A stretch of 64,000 nucleotides of DNA from the NCBI GenBank assembly GCA_900470195.1, contig UEIJ01000001.1, forward strand, positions 124,001 through 188,000. Direction: 5' to 3'. Made by a program: the position numbers and the translations under genes. The notes under the pieces were generated by a model, which saw only the letters and a list, made by a program, of their open reading frames with translations, did not search any database and was not told where the DNA came from. Of this stretch, positions 47,405 to 57,158 are shown one piece after another (position 1 is the first letter of the stretch; the number at the start of each line of letters is the position of its first letter). This stretch comes from Hyphomicrobiales bacterium. GTDB lineage: Bacteria > Pseudomonadota > Alphaproteobacteria > Rhizobiales > Rhizobiaceae.

Positions 47405-47797
47405 ATGACACAGGTTTGCACCCATCTCATGTTTCAGGGCAGTGCAGGCGCGGCTCTGGAAACATATCGTTCGATCTTTCCCGACTTCGCGATCGAGTCG
47501 ATCAAAATCTATGACGAAGCGAGCGGCAGTCCGGGCAAGGTGCAGATTGCCCGCGTGACCTTTGCAGAACACCGGCTGATCGTGATCGACAGTCCCATTC
47601 CGCACCAGTTTGATTTCAATCCATCCGTATCGCTGTTCGTCGATTTTCACGATGAGGAAAGTCTGACCGACGTTTTTGAAAAGCTTTCGCAAGGCGGCGA
47701 GACGCTGATGCCGCTCGACAATTATGGATTCAGCAAGCTTTTCGCCTGGATCAAGGACAAATACGGTGTTTCCTGGCAATTGAACTTGCAGGCCTGA
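47405..47797 (+). CDS. VOC/PhnB-like superfamily protein
   Basis: 130 residues with one glyoxalase-type fold (THLMFQGSAGAALETYRSIF, FDFNPSVSLFVDFHDEE, NYGFSKLFAWIKDKYGVSWQLNL). The group is often annotated as 3-demethylubiquinone-9 3-methyltransferase, but no methyltransferase motif is present, so the name should not be used. Function unknown. Confidence 0.86.
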   Translation: MTQVCTHLMFQGSAGAALETYRSIFPDFAIESIKIYDEASGSPGKVQIARVTFAEHRLIVIDSPIPHQFDFNPSVSLFVDFHDEESLTDVFEKLSQGGETLMPLDNYGFSKLFAWIKDKYGVSWQLNLQA

Positions 47798-47806
47798 CAA
47801 ACAAAA

Positions 47807-47830
47807 AAACCCGGCTCTCGCCGGGTCTTT
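47807..47830. terminator. Bidirectional terminator
   Basis: ACCCGG-ctctcg-CCGGGT with seven A on the left and CTTTC on the right. The long T run faces the minus-strand aminotransferase gene. Confidence 0.82.
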
Positions 47831-47851
47831 CGTCAGACGGATAGCAAAAGA

Positions 47852-48976
47852 TCAAGCCTTCTTGCCGTGGAATCCGCGGATGGCGCCGATGATCTTGTCG
47901 TGATCGGCTTCCGACAGATAAGGGTGCATCGGCAGGCTCAGAATGCGGTTCGGCAGGCTTTCCGAAACAGGAAGGCCGCCCGGTGCAACCGGATAGTGCT
48001 TGTATGCGGTCTGCTGGTGCAGCGGCTTCACGTAATAAATGACCGAAGGAACGCCTTCCGCCTGAAGATGTGCCTTCAAGCCGTCGCGGTTTTCGCTCTC
48101 GATGGAATACTGGGCCCAAGCCGAGCGATTGCCAGCCGGAAGTGCCGGAACCTTCACGACATCTTTAAGCGCTTCGTTGTAGCGCTTGGCGATGCGGTCG
48201 CGTGCTTCCATTTCGTCTTCGAGGATTGCAAGCTTTTCCAGAAGAACAGCGGCCTGGATCGTGTCGAGACGCGAATTGAGGCCGATACGGACATTGTCGT
48301 ACTGGGTTTCGCCCTTGCCGTGGAACAATACCGAACGCAGCGTGTCCGCCAGTTCTGCATCGTTGGTGAACATCGCGCCGCCGTCGCCATAGCAGCCGAG
48401 CGGCTTGGCCGGATAGAAGCTCGTCGCACCGACATGGCCGAAAGCGCCGCACATGACGTTGTCACGCTTGCCGCCGATCGACTGCGCTGCATCTTCGATG
48501 ACGAACAGGCCTTCGCGATCCGCGATGGCGCTGATGCGGTTATAGTCGGCAGCCAGGCCGAACAGATCGACCGGGATGATCGCCTTCGGCTGCAGGCGGC
48601 CTTCCTTGCGGATGGCGGCGATGGCAGCTTCGAGCTGCTCGACATTCAGATTGTAGTTTTGCGCATCGACGTCGATGAATACCGGCTCGGCACCCACAAG
48701 CGCGACGACTTCCGCTGTAGCCGCAAAAGTGAAGGACGGGACGAACACCGCATCGCCGGGTCCGATGCCGCGTGCCATCAGGGGCATCTGCAAGGCATCG
48801 GTGCCATTGGCGCAGGCAATGACATGTTCTACGCCGAGATACTCGCCAAGCTTCTTTTCGAATTCGGCCACTTCCGGTCCAAGAATATAACGGCCTTCCG
48901 CAACAACCTTGGAAATGGCGGCATTGAGACGGTCTTCGATACGCGCGCGCTGCGCTCCAAGATCAATAAACTGCAT
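47852..48976 (-). CDS. DegT/DnrJ/EryC1/StrS aminotransferase (WbpE-like)
   Basis: 374-residue PLP enzyme that aminates a nucleotide-linked keto-sugar. PLP lysine K191 in SFYPAKPLGCYGDGG, cofactor-binding ACANGTDALQ and EDAAQS motifs. ATG 48976 (MQFIDLGAQRARI) gives the family's usual N-terminus. With the Gfo/Idh gene 158 bases upstream it resembles the WbpB-WbpE pair that makes UDP-3-amino-glucuronate sugars. The UDP-glucose-type dehydrogenase and acetyltransferase needed are not next to it. Confidence 0.9.
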   Translation of the reverse strand: MQFIDLGAQRARIEDRLNAAISKVVAEGRYILGPEVAEFEKKLGEYLGVEHVIACANGTDALQMPLMARGIGPGDAVFVPSFTFAATAEVVALVGAEPVFIDVDAQNYNLNVEQLEAAIAAIRKEGRLQPKAIIPVDLFGLAADYNRISAIADREGLFVIEDAAQSIGGKRDNVMCGAFGHVGATSFYPAKPLGCYGDGGAMFTNDAELADTLRSVLFHGKGETQYDNVRIGLNSRLDTIQAAVLLEKLAILEDEMEARDRIAKRYNEALKDVVKVPALPAGNRSAWAQYSIESENRDGLKAHLQAEGVPSVIYYVKPLHQQTAYKHYPVAPGGLPVSESLPNRILSLPMHPYLSEADHDKIIGAIRGFHGKKA

Positions 48977-49134
48977 GTTGGCTCCAATATATCTGGCCCG
49001 CACAAGTCGATATGCGAATCCTCGGCAACCTGTTTATTCGCTTGCGCCCTGCCCCGCTACGGCCAGAGCGTTCAAAGTTTTGCGATTCCTGTAACACCGC
49101 TTGACGCAGTTGGTACGGGCCACCCGGCATCCGT

Positions 49135-50091
49135 TTATCGCGGGTGCCTGACGGTGCCTTCCGTGAGAATACGCAGCACGCTGATCGCTTCCTTGCCATC
49201 AGTGCGTGGCGTTTCGCGCGTTTCGATGCAATGCATGAAATGCTGCAATTCGCGCGTCAGCGGCATGCCTTCCTCAATCGGGATATAGACAGGCTCGACG
49301 GATTTGAAAGACCAATGGTCGTCCTCCCGCCAGACTTCATGACTATAGAGTGCAAGCTTGCGATCCCACGGTTCGCCGTCGTCGAATACAGCCATGCCCT
49401 TTGTGCCGGTGACTGTCAGGCGACGCTCGCGATAGGCATTCAGGCGCGACGCAAACAGATGGCCGCGAATACCATTCGGAAAATCGAGATGAAGATGGGC
49501 AATGTCGGTGAGATGATCCAGCGTCGCCACGCCCTCTCCGCGAACCGCGCTGGGTTCTTCACCGGTGATGGCCAGGATCATCGAAAGATCGTGCGGCGCA
49601 AGATCCCACAGCGCATCGAACGTGTTGTGGAACTTGCCGAACCCGACGCGATGTGAATGCACATAGCGAATATCGCCGAGCTCGCCACTTTTCACCATAT
49701 CGAGAAGCTTCTCGAAAGCCGGGTGGAAACGCAGCACGTGACCAACCATGAACACGCGACTGTTTTCGCGGGCGGCTTCTACCTCGGCTTCGGCAGCCGG
49801 AATGTCGAGCGCGATCGGCTTTTCGACCAGAACATCCTTGCCGTTCTTCACGGCCTGGATGGCATATTGTGAATGAAACTGTGCCGGCAATGCCAGGACG
49901 ATACCATCGATATCCGAACGTGTGAATAAATCATCGACGGGAACGCTGGGAACATTGAACTCGGCCGCGAAGCGTTCCGCCTGTTCTGCCCTTGCGTCTG
50001 AGACCGCCTGAAGGGCACCGAGGCTCTTCAGGGTACGAATGTGATTGCCGCCCCAATAGCCGCAACCCAAAACCGCAATACGAGGTGCCAT
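49135..50091 (-). CDS. Gfo/Idh/MocA oxidoreductase (WbpB-like)
   Basis: 318 residues. Rossmann GCGYWG near the N-terminus, catalytic EKPIAL (Lys in the DVLVEKPIAL strand), and WDLAPHDLSMIL with the conserved His. The closest function by context is C3 oxidation of a UDP-sugar acid to give the substrate for the aminotransferase that follows on the same strand. The substrate is inferred, not shown by sequence. Confidence 0.87.
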   Translation of the reverse strand: MAPRIAVLGCGYWGGNHIRTLKSLGALQAVSDARAEQAERFAAEFNVPSVPVDDLFTRSDIDGIVLALPAQFHSQYAIQAVKNGKDVLVEKPIALDIPAAEAEVEAARENSRVFMVGHVLRFHPAFEKLLDMVKSGELGDIRYVHSHRVGFGKFHNTFDALWDLAPHDLSMILAITGEEPSAVRGEGVATLDHLTDIAHLHLDFPNGIRGHLFASRLNAYRERRLTVTGTKGMAVFDDGEPWDRKLALYSHEVWREDDHWSFKSVEPVYIPIEEGMPLTRELQHFMHCIETRETPRTDGKEAISVLRILTEGTVRHPR

Positions 50092-50170
50092 AAAACCATG
50101 CCTTTGCTGATGCCAAGTTCCTTATCGGTGCAAATGATAGAAAACAAGACGAAAGCTATGCGAAGAGTGC

Positions 50171-50199
50171 TTGACAGCTTTTCATTCCGCACATATACC
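50171..50199 (+). promoter_or_regulatory. Predicted tRNA-Met promoter
   Basis: TTGACA (50171-50176), 17-base spacer, TATACC (50194-50199), about 78 bases before the mature tRNA. It is a near-consensus sigma-70 promoter in the right orientation. Confidence 0.5.
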
Positions 50200-50277
50200 G
50201 CCGCCATTCCTTGCAGGAACAACGATTTGCCTCACTGGAAACGGTGATCATGAGATTGTCTCTGTAAAGCGACGCGT

Positions 50278-50354
50278 GGCGGAGTAGCTCAGTAGGTTAG
50301 AGCAGAGGAATCATAATCCTTGTGTCGGGGGTTCGAATCCCTCCTCCGCTACCA
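50278..50354 (+). tRNA. tRNA-Met (CAT), elongator type
   Basis: 77 bases folding as a cloverleaf: acceptor GGCGGAG / CTCCGCT, D arm with AGCTC...GAGC, anticodon CAT at 50312-50314 in a GAGGAAT-CATAATCCTT stem-loop, T loop GTTCGAATCC, CCA encoded. It lacks the initiator's three G-C pairs in the anticodon stem. The body matches alphaproteobacterial elongator tRNA-Met rather than tRNA-Ile2. Confidence 0.95.
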
Positions 50355-50657
50355 TTGCTCTCCCTGTCCTGAATTGTGTGCCCAACCACATGGCTTGTCC
50401 GGCTATCGGTGTAGCAGGATGTACGGTTTTGGCAGTTCCGCCACTGGGTTTGGCAGTAAAAACCGATTCCGAAGCGGGCGTTTGAGAGTGATTTAAGCCT
50501 CGCCACTGACGATCAGGCCCATGCTCCAAGCCATCGCAAAGGCTTAGCCAACGGCAAGTTGATACTCATGCGGCAACACTTCACTGGATTGCGGCAGGTG
50601 CAGCCACTATATCCGTCCCTGAGCCTGCTTTCCGGCATAAGACATCACAAAGCGATC
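50355..50657. other. Region after the tRNA gene
   Basis: About 300 bases with no convincing gene. Short ORFs on the minus strand here run back through the tRNA and are artefacts. tRNA 3' ends are favoured integration sites, but no second copy of the tRNA end or integrase gene was found. Confidence 0.4.
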
Positions 50658-51077
50658 ATGACCGTTCTCATCAATCAGCCACATCCGTCCATCGATCCGG
50701 CTTCAATAGAAAGACTGGTAGCCACTTTCTACGGACGCGCGCGTGAGGATGCCGCCATCGGCCCGATCTTTGCCGAGGCTGTGCACGATTGGGACCACCA
50801 CATCGCGCAGATCGCGGCTTTCTGGTCGTCCGTCATTCTCAAGACCGGCGGATATGAGGGACGACCGATGCCGCCCCACCTGAAATTGGCCCTGAAGGCC
50901 GAGCATTTCGACCGCTGGCTGGAGCTTTTCGAACAGACCGCGCGCGAAATCTTTCCGCCGGAAGCCGCGATCATCTTCATCGACCGCGCACGGCGCATCG
51001 CCGACAGCTTCGAAATGGCGATCGCCACTCATGCCGGGAAAATCTCGGCACCGAGGCATTCCCGCCGCCCTCTGTGA
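50658..51077 (+). CDS. Group III truncated haemoglobin
   Basis: 139 residues with the short 2/2 globin fold. The proximal His is H83 in ALKAEHFDRWLELF, distal-side aromatic residues are in ATFYGRAREDAAIGPIF, and DHHIAQIAAFWSSVI is the typical group III block. The start was moved to ATG 50658 (MTVLINQPH). Such globins bind O2 or NO and are linked to NO or redox defence. It is followed by 314 bases and then the carrier-protein operon, without a known functional link. Confidence 0.9.
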   Translation: MTVLINQPHPSIDPASIERLVATFYGRAREDAAIGPIFAEAVHDWDHHIAQIAAFWSSVILKTGGYEGRPMPPHLKLALKAEHFDRWLELFEQTAREIFPPEAAIIFIDRARRIADSFEMAIATHAGKISAPRHSRRPL

Positions 51078-51391
51078 GAAGCTCACCATCGCAACCCTTG
51101 CGGGCAATGCAATACGTCTTGTCATCCAATATTTAACTATATAAGCACATCTCCAGATTAGACGGACTGCTATCCAGTCACGTCAATAGAAAATAAAGGC
51201 TTGCGGGAGCAGATAAGGCGAAACGCACTGCGACCTGTTTGCGAAATAGCTAATATTCGAAATATGTCGCTTGCATAATCGATCAGAATTTCGAACAGTT
51301 GCCGCAGCTTTTTATGAAAGCCCAAAGACCGGATAGTCCGTCAACTCAAACGCGAACATTCCTTCTGGGCGGATATGCAGGGAGAGTAAAT
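51078..51391 (+). other. Upstream region of the carrier-protein operon
   Basis: 314 bases between the haemoglobin gene and the carrier protein. The middle is AT-rich and has two TTCGAA-centred motifs (around 51257 and 51292). The promoter must lie here or upstream, but no clean -35/-10 pair could be fixed. Confidence 0.35.
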
Positions 51392-51643
51392 ATGAACGAA
51401 TCCATCCGCGAGCTTTTGACCAAGGTCGGCGGGCTGCCGACGCCGGTGGCCGACATCACCGACGACGCCGATCTTTATAGCGCAGGACTGTCCTCCTTCG
51501 CCTCGGTGCAGCTTATGCTCGGCCTTGAAGACAAGTTCGATATCGAGTTTCCGGACCAGTACCTCAACCGCAAGTCTTTCGCGAGCATCAAGGCCATCGA
51601 ACAGACGATCACCCAGATTCTCAAGGACAAAGAGGCTGCATAA
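51392..51643 (+). CDS. Acyl/aminoacyl carrier protein
   Basis: 83-residue four-helix carrier protein. The phosphopantetheine site is predicted at Ser35 in LYSAGLSSFASVQLML. The first helix is MNESIRELLTKVG. A short acidic stretch DITDDADL precedes the site, as in other carrier proteins. ATG 51392 after GGGAGAG replaces a longer ORF start. It overlaps the flavoenzyme gene by one base (TAATG). Because the operon encodes an amino acid:carrier-protein ligase, this is its likely acceptor instead of the fatty acid ACP. Confidence 0.9.
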   Translation: MNESIRELLTKVGGLPTPVADITDDADLYSAGLSSFASVQLMLGLEDKFDIEFPDQYLNRKSFASIKAIEQTITQILKDKEAA

Positions 51644-52815
51644 TGAATGCCGGGGCGGGAAACAGTCTTTCAGAGCGCGCAGGCCGCGTTGCGGCCATAG
51701 CGGGTAAATTTTCCGATAGCGTCGATAAGGAAGGCCGCTTCCCGCGCGAAGCAATCGATGCGATGAAAGCGGAAGGTCTGCTTGGCATTCAGGTGCCGAG
51801 CGAACTAGGCGGCGAGAGCGCAGAGATAGACCAGATTGCAGAATTGTGCTGCATTCTTGGTCAGTCCTGCGCGTCGAGCGCCATGATCTTCGCCATGCAT
51901 CACATCAAGCTTTCAAGCCTTGTGGAACACGGACAGACGGTCGAATGGCACCGGGACTTCATGCGCAGGGTCGCGAAGGATCAGCTGCTGCTCGCTTCGG
52001 CTACGACCGAAGGCGGCATTGGCGGTGATCTGCGCAACTCGATCTGCGCTGTTGAGGTTGAAGGCGATATCTGCCGCCTGGAAAAGAATGCCACGGTCAT
52101 TTCCTATGGCTCTCACGCAGATGCCATTCTGATCACATCGCGCTCACACAAAGACGCCGCATCGTCGGATCAGGTGATGACCGTGTTCCTGAAAGACCAG
52201 TACACGCTCGAAAAGACCCATGACTGGGATACGCTCGGTATGCGTGGCACCTGTTCCGAAGGGTTCGTATTCCGTGGCGAAGCCGACAAGGTGCAGATCC
52301 TGCCGCATCCTTTCGCTGAAATCGCAGCGCAATCCATGCTGGCCCAGTCGCATACGCTGTGGAGCTCGCTCTGGTATGGCATAGCCGTCGATGCGGTCAA
52401 TCGGGCGCAGGCATTTGTGCGCGCCGCCGCAAAGCGCAATCCGGGTGCGCCGCAGCCGGGTGCCTTGCGCGTCGCCGAAGCATCCAACATGCTTCAGATG
52501 CTGAAGTCCGAAATCGTCGCCTGCCTCAAGACCTATCGTGAAGCGAAACACGATCCGGACAAGCTGGCTTCCATGGGCTTTGCGATCGCGATGAACAATC
52601 TCAAGATTGCCGCTTCGCAGACGATCTTGCAGATCATCAATCACGCCATGCTGGTCTGCGGCATCATGGGCTACAAGAATGGTACGCCCTTCAGCCTCGG
52701 ACGCCATCTGCGCGACGCGCATTCCGCGCAGCTGATGATTTCAAACGAGCGCATCCTCGGCAATACGGCCACCATGCTGCTCATTCACAAACAGAACACC
52801 AGCCTTTTGGGATAA
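51643..52815 (+). CDS. Acyl-CoA dehydrogenase-like flavoprotein
   Basis: 390-residue FAD enzyme of the acyl-CoA dehydrogenase superfamily. N-terminal helices, the middle beta domain ([40 protein letters not shown]) and a C-terminal four-helix bundle ([27 protein letters not shown]). The C-terminal part lacks the usual GT segment of classical fatty acid enzymes. In non-ribosomal peptide systems such flavoproteins oxidise carrier-bound aminoacyl groups; that is the likely role here (inference). It lies between carrier protein and ligase. Confidence 0.86.
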   Translation: MNAGAGNSLSERAGRVAAIAGKFSDSVDKEGRFPREAIDAMKAEGLLGIQVPSELGGESAEIDQIAELCCILGQSCASSAMIFAMHHIKLSSLVEHGQTVEWHRDFMRRVAKDQLLLASATTEGGIGGDLRNSICAVEVEGDICRLEKNATVISYGSHADAILITSRSHKDAASSDQVMTVFLKDQYTLEKTHDWDTLGMRGTCSEGFVFRGEADKVQILPHPFAEIAAQSMLAQSHTLWSSLWYGIAVDAVNRAQAFVRAAAKRNPGAPQPGALRVAEASNMLQMLKSEIVACLKTYREAKHDPDKLASMGFAIAMNNLKIAASQTILQIINHAMLVCGIMGYKNGTPFSLGRHLRDAHSAQLMISNERILGNTATMLLIHKQNTSLLG

Positions 52816-52820
52816 TCGCC

Positions 52821-53729
52821 ATGGATGCTCAGAGATCATTTCTCGACCGGCTCTTCGATTCCGGTCTCCTGATCGACACCGGCGTCGAAGGTCTTTACGG
52901 ACGCTCCGGCCAGTTTGAGGATGTGATTGTCGCCTTCGAGCGGCTGATTGACCGTACCGGAGGCAATGACGGCGCCGAAGCAATCCGCTTCCCGCCCGGC
53001 ATGAACCGCGCTTTTTTCGAACAAAGCGGCTATATGAAGAGCTTTCCGCAACTGGCTGGCACCGTGCACAGCTTCTGCGGCTGCGAACTCGATCATATCA
53101 ACCTCATCAAATGCATGGATGAGGGCAAGGACTGGACGCTGGAGCAGAAAGCGACCGACATCGTGCTGACGCCTGCGGCCTGCTATCCGCTCTATCCAAC
53201 CATCGCCAGGCGCGGGCCGCTGCCGCAGGGCGGTGGGCTTTACGACCTGCAATCCTATTGCTTCCGCCACGAGCCATCGGTGGACCCTGCCCGCCAGCAG
53301 CTTTTCCGCATGCGCGAATATGTGCGTATGGGCACCGAAGCCGACGTAATGGCGTTCCGCCAGTTATGGATCGACCGTGGCACGGAAATGATGAAGAAGG
53401 TTGGACTGCCGGTTGAAATCGACGTCGCCAACGATCCGTTCTTCGGACGCGCGGGCAAGATGCTGGTCAACAACCAGCGCGACCAGAACCTGAAGTTCGA
53501 GCTGCTGATCCCCATCACCAGCGTCGAAAAGCCGACCGCCTGCATGAGCTTCAACTATCATCAGGACCAGTTCGGCTTGAAATGGGGCCTCTCGCTCGAT
53601 GACGGTGCCGTGGCTCATACGGCCTGTGTCGGCTTCGGGCTGGAGCGTATCGCGCTGGCGCTCTTCCACCATCATGGCCTGAACGTCGAGGACTGGCCCG
53701 AAAACACACGCAAAACACTGTGGGGCTAA
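52821..53729 (+). CDS. Amino acid:[carrier protein] ligase (class II synthetase-like)
   Basis: 302 residues, a class II aminoacyl-tRNA synthetase core without a tRNA-binding domain. It resembles the catalytic part of the atypical zinc-dependent seryl-tRNA synthetases. Motif 2 is [10 protein letters not shown] and motif 3 [12 protein letters not shown]. The three zinc ligands are predicted as C121 ([10 protein letters not shown]), E166 (MREYV) and C269 (HTACVGFG). Characterised homologues of this size in Bradyrhizobium and Agrobacterium charge glycine or alanine onto a carrier protein and no longer act on tRNA. The amino acid used here cannot be read from sequence. Confidence 0.9.
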   Translation: MDAQRSFLDRLFDSGLLIDTGVEGLYGRSGQFEDVIVAFERLIDRTGGNDGAEAIRFPPGMNRAFFEQSGYMKSFPQLAGTVHSFCGCELDHINLIKCMDEGKDWTLEQKATDIVLTPAACYPLYPTIARRGPLPQGGGLYDLQSYCFRHEPSVDPARQQLFRMREYVRMGTEADVMAFRQLWIDRGTEMMKKVGLPVEIDVANDPFFGRAGKMLVNNQRDQNLKFELLIPITSVEKPTACMSFNYHQDQFGLKWGLSLDDGAVAHTACVGFGLERIALALFHHHGLNVEDWPENTRKTLWG

Positions 53730-53737
53730 GCGCGGCT

Positions 53738-54718
53738 ATGCAGGCTGTCTTTCCGAACATCGCGCCCGACCGTTATACGCCGCACGCTTTGCATGCCCAG
53801 ACGCGTATCTGGCCGGAAACCAACTGCTATGTCGATCTCTGGATCGAAGTGCTGGCAACATTGGGTGTCGCTCCGGAAGCCATGCTCGGCTTCACGCTGA
53901 CGCAGGATTTCGAGGGCGACCAGTTCACTTTCTTCAAGGTGCCGCTGGAAGATCTTGAAGCCCTTTACGGCGTGCGGGCCACGGAGCTTGCAATCTTCGA
54001 TCATGTGGAAAGCCATGTCGCCGAGCAGATCGCGCGCGGACGCCTCTGCATGGTCGAAATGGACAGCTACTTCATGCCTGATACGCATGGCGTCAGCTAC
54101 CGCACCGAGCACGGCAAGACCACCATCGCCATCAACCGCATGGATGTTGAAAACCGTCAGCTCGATTATTTCCACAATGGCGGTTTCTACCATCTCGAAG
54201 GCGAAGATTTCGATGGCGTCTTTCAGCGCCATCTGACGGAAGCCGACCTGCCCTTTCTGCCCTATACGGAATTCGCCAAGTTCCCGAAGAATGTGCCGGA
54301 TGAAGGACATCAACGACGCGTTGCTGAAATCCTTCTGCCGCGCCACTTCGCACGCAGGCCGAAAGAAAACCCGGTCCGCGCGTTTGCCAGCGTCTTTCCC
54401 GCTCAGGTGGAAGCAATCGCGGAACGTCCGTTCGGATTCTTCCATAAATATGCGTTCAACACGCTGCGCCAGCTCGGCGCCAATTTTGAACTGGCCGCCA
54501 GCCATCTTGAGTGGCTCGGGCAAGGCAAGCGGTTCGCAACAGCCTCGGCGGATGCGTTGCAGATTGCAGAAACGGCAAAGGCCGTTCAGTTCCAGCTTGC
54601 CCGCGCCGTCATGCGCAAGAAGTTCGACGCATTGGCCGGAACGCTTCTACCCGCGGCAGATGCCTGGGATCGGCTGATGACAGCGCTTGCAACGGAACTC
54701 AGTCGCGATGCGGCTTGA
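53738..54718 (+). CDS. DUF1839 family protein
   Basis: 326 residues, family of unknown function typically found beside amino acid:carrier-protein ligases. Conserved segments include PETNCYVDLWIEVLATLGV, LTQDFEGDQFTFFKVP and MVEMDSYFMPDTHGVSYRTEH. The Cys in PETNCYVD and the His-rich middle could form an active site, possibly a condensing or acyl-transfer enzyme, but that is a guess. The start is ATG 53738; GTG 53720 is an alternative that overlaps the ligase. The end overlaps the GH2 gene by 11 bases. Confidence 0.85.
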   Translation: MQAVFPNIAPDRYTPHALHAQTRIWPETNCYVDLWIEVLATLGVAPEAMLGFTLTQDFEGDQFTFFKVPLEDLEALYGVRATELAIFDHVESHVAEQIARGRLCMVEMDSYFMPDTHGVSYRTEHGKTTIAINRMDVENRQLDYFHNGGFYHLEGEDFDGVFQRHLTEADLPFLPYTEFAKFPKNVPDEGHQRRVAEILLPRHFARRPKENPVRAFASVFPAQVEAIAERPFGFFHKYAFNTLRQLGANFELAASHLEWLGQGKRFATASADALQIAETAKAVQFQLARAVMRKKFDALAGTLLPAADAWDRLMTALATELSRDAA

Positions 54719-57158
54719 ACTCAATCCTTCGAGCCGCCCGCTATCGACCGGCTGGCGGCTCGTTCTCACTGCCCCTGACGCGGCAAAAACGCTGCATGAT
54801 GCGAAGTCCGGTGAGGCGATCAATGACGCGCCGGTGCCCGGCACAGTCGCTGAAGCTCTCGAAAAATCCCGGCGCTTTGATCGAAAAAGTCCTGTACCAC
54901 TGGACGATCAGGATGCCTGGTATTTCCTCGACCTTGAAGATAAACCCGGTCCTGCAACACTGCATTTTGGCGGGCTTGCCACCATCTGCGATGTCTTTTT
55001 CAACGGCGAATTGCTGTTGCAGACCGACAGCATGTTTCTCAGTCATGATCTGGCCGTTACGCTGACCGGCAAGGACGAGATTGCGCTGTGTTTTCGTGCG
55101 CTCGAACCCCGTCTCAATCAAAAGGGCCCGCGTGCCCGCTGGCGCACGCAACTGATGAATACACAGGGCCTTCGCCTTATCCGCACGACCGCGCTTGGTT
55201 ACATGCCGGGCTGGTGTCCGGAAGTGCATGCCGTAGGCCCATGGCGTCCCGTCACGATCAGCCGCCCTGATGCTGAAGCCATATCGGACATAGCCATCCG
55301 GGCAAGGCTTGGCGAAACCGGCGAAGGCGAACTTCAGGTTGATTTTACCTATAGGGGTACAGCCGGTACGCTCATCCTCAATTGCGCGGGGCAACAGGCG
55401 ATTTGCGAACGAGGAGTCGGCGGTCAGTGGACGGCAAGGCTAGCGCTTCCCGATGTTGAGCCGTGGTGGCCCCACACGCATGGCAATCCTGCACTTCATG
55501 ATGTTGAACTTTCTCTCGACGGAGAAATCCGATCGCTCGGACGCACCGGCTTCCGCCGCATTGAGGTCGATCGCGGACCGGACGGCAAGGGATTTGCGCT
55601 GAAGATCAATGGCGAGAAGATTTTCTGTCGCGGCGCAGTATGGAGTTCGGCTGATATTGTCCGCCGGCCCGGCACGCGCGACGATTACGAACCATGGCTG
55701 AAGCTCGCACAGGAAGCGGGCATGAACATGCTGCGGCTGAGTGGCATCACCACATACGAAACACGAGATTTCTACGCGCTCTGCGACGAGCTGGGCATCA
55801 TGGTCTGGCAGGACTTCATGTTCGCCAACTTCGATTACCCGGTGAAGGACGAGGCATTTGTCGCGAAGGTGCGGGCCGAAGCCTCTCAGCTTCTCGCTGC
55901 CGTGCACCATGCTCCATCGCTGACCGCCCTTTGCGGCGGCAGCGAAATCTATCAGCAGGGCGCGATGATGGGCCTGCCGGAGACGACATGGAAAGGCCCG
56001 CTTAGCGAGGAAATCCTGCCGGGTATCGCAGGCAAGATTTGCCCCGACATTCCATATGTGCCGAATTCGCCCTGCGATGGCGCCCTGCCCTTCATCAGCA
56101 ATGAAGGCGTCAGCCATTATTACGGCGTCAGCGCCTATTGCCGCCCGCTGGAAGATGCGCGGCGGGCCGAGGTGCGCTTTGCGACCGAATGCCTCGCCTT
56201 CTCCAACGTGCCGGAAGCACGCACGCTGAAAACCCATCTCGATGTACCGCCGGTCCACGATCCCCGCTGGAAAGCACGCGTACCCCGCGACCGTGGTGTA
56301 TCTTGGGATTTCGAGGATGTGCGGGATAGCTATCTGGAGATGTTATACGGTTACGATCCAGCGCGGCTGCGGCGCGAGGATGTGGAACAATATCTCCATC
56401 TGTCCCGCGCCGTCACTGCGGAAGTGATGGAAATGACGTTCGCCGAATGGAGACGCCCGGGAAGCACCTGTTTCGGCGCGCTCGTGTGGATGTTTCAGGA
56501 CCTTCTGCCCGGTGCCGGGTGGGGCATGATCGATGCGACCGGCGAACCCAAGCCATCGTGGTATGGCCTCAAGCGTGCCTTCCGTCCACAGCAGCTTGCC
56601 TTCACCGACGAAGGCGTCAACGGTCTCGCGATTCATATTCTGAACGAGCAGACAGAAATCGCTGATCTTACGCTTGAATTAGCGTGCCTGCGTGCCGGCT
56701 CGCAACCGGTGGTTTCCGGTCGCCGCGATGTTTCGATTGCCGGCCGTTCAGCAATTACCATCCCGGCAACGGACGTGTTTGGTGCATTCTTCGATGTCAC
56801 CTATGCCTATCGTTTCGGCCCGCCAGCGCATGACGTGACGGTCGCACGATTGAAGCGTAATGATATTACCATCGCTGAAGCCTTTCACTTTCCGCTTGGA
56901 CGGACAAAGGCTTTTCACGAAGCCGCTATCGAAGTCATGCCTGTCGAAGAAGACGGGAACTGGTTTCTCGATCTCAAAACGCCGGTTCTGGCCCAATCCG
57001 TCAGCATTGATGCGGGCGACTGGCGCGCAGCCGACAACTGGTTTCACCTCGCCCCCAACGAGACGAAACGCGTCACACTCATCCCGCGCGAGGAAACACC
57101 GGAAAAGCCATCCGGGGAAATTCGCATCGCCGGTTCGTCGCGGATCGTCTGGTTCTGA
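54708..57158 (+). CDS. Glycoside hydrolase family 2 protein (beta-mannosidase-like)
   Basis: 816 residues, no signal peptide, so cytoplasmic. Order of domains: sugar-binding jelly roll (about 1-170), immunoglobulin-like part, TIM barrel (about 290-560) and C-terminal beta domains. In the barrel the acid/base is predicted as E413 in CGGSEIYQQ (the usual N before E is S here) and the nucleophile as E494 in RFATECLAF. ATG 54708 overlaps DUF1839, so it belongs to the carrier-protein operon. The altered acid/base motif leaves open whether it hydrolyses or transfers. Confidence 0.85.
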   Translation: MRLELNPSSRPLSTGWRLVLTAPDAAKTLHDAKSGEAINDAPVPGTVAEALEKSRRFDRKSPVPLDDQDAWYFLDLEDKPGPATLHFGGLATICDVFFNGELLLQTDSMFLSHDLAVTLTGKDEIALCFRALEPRLNQKGPRARWRTQLMNTQGLRLIRTTALGYMPGWCPEVHAVGPWRPVTISRPDAEAISDIAIRARLGETGEGELQVDFTYRGTAGTLILNCAGQQAICERGVGGQWTARLALPDVEPWWPHTHGNPALHDVELSLDGEIRSLGRTGFRRIEVDRGPDGKGFALKINGEKIFCRGAVWSSADIVRRPGTRDDYEPWLKLAQEAGMNMLRLSGITTYETRDFYALCDELGIMVWQDFMFANFDYPVKDEAFVAKVRAEASQLLAAVHHAPSLTALCGGSEIYQQGAMMGLPETTWKGPLSEEILPGIAGKICPDIPYVPNSPCDGALPFISNEGVSHYYGVSAYCRPLEDARRAEVRFATECLAFSNVPEARTLKTHLDVPPVHDPRWKARVPRDRGVSWDFEDVRDSYLEMLYGYDPARLRREDVEQYLHLSRAVTAEVMEMTFAEWRRPGSTCFGALVWMFQDLLPGAGWGMIDATGEPKPSWYGLKRAFRPQQLAFTDEGVNGLAIHILNEQTEIADLTLELACLRAGSQPVVSGRRDVSIAGRSAITIPATDVFGAFFDVTYAYRFGPPAHDVTVARLKRNDITIAEAFHFPLGRTKAFHEAAIEVMPVEEDGNWFLDLKTPVLAQSVSIDAGDWRAADNWFHLAPNETKRVTLIPREETPEKPSGEIRIAGSSRIVWF

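Noticed and set aside
50297..50529. Minus-strand ORFs after the tRNA that could be integrase remnants
   Set aside because: They run into the tRNA gene and show no integrase motif. No duplicated tRNA end was found.
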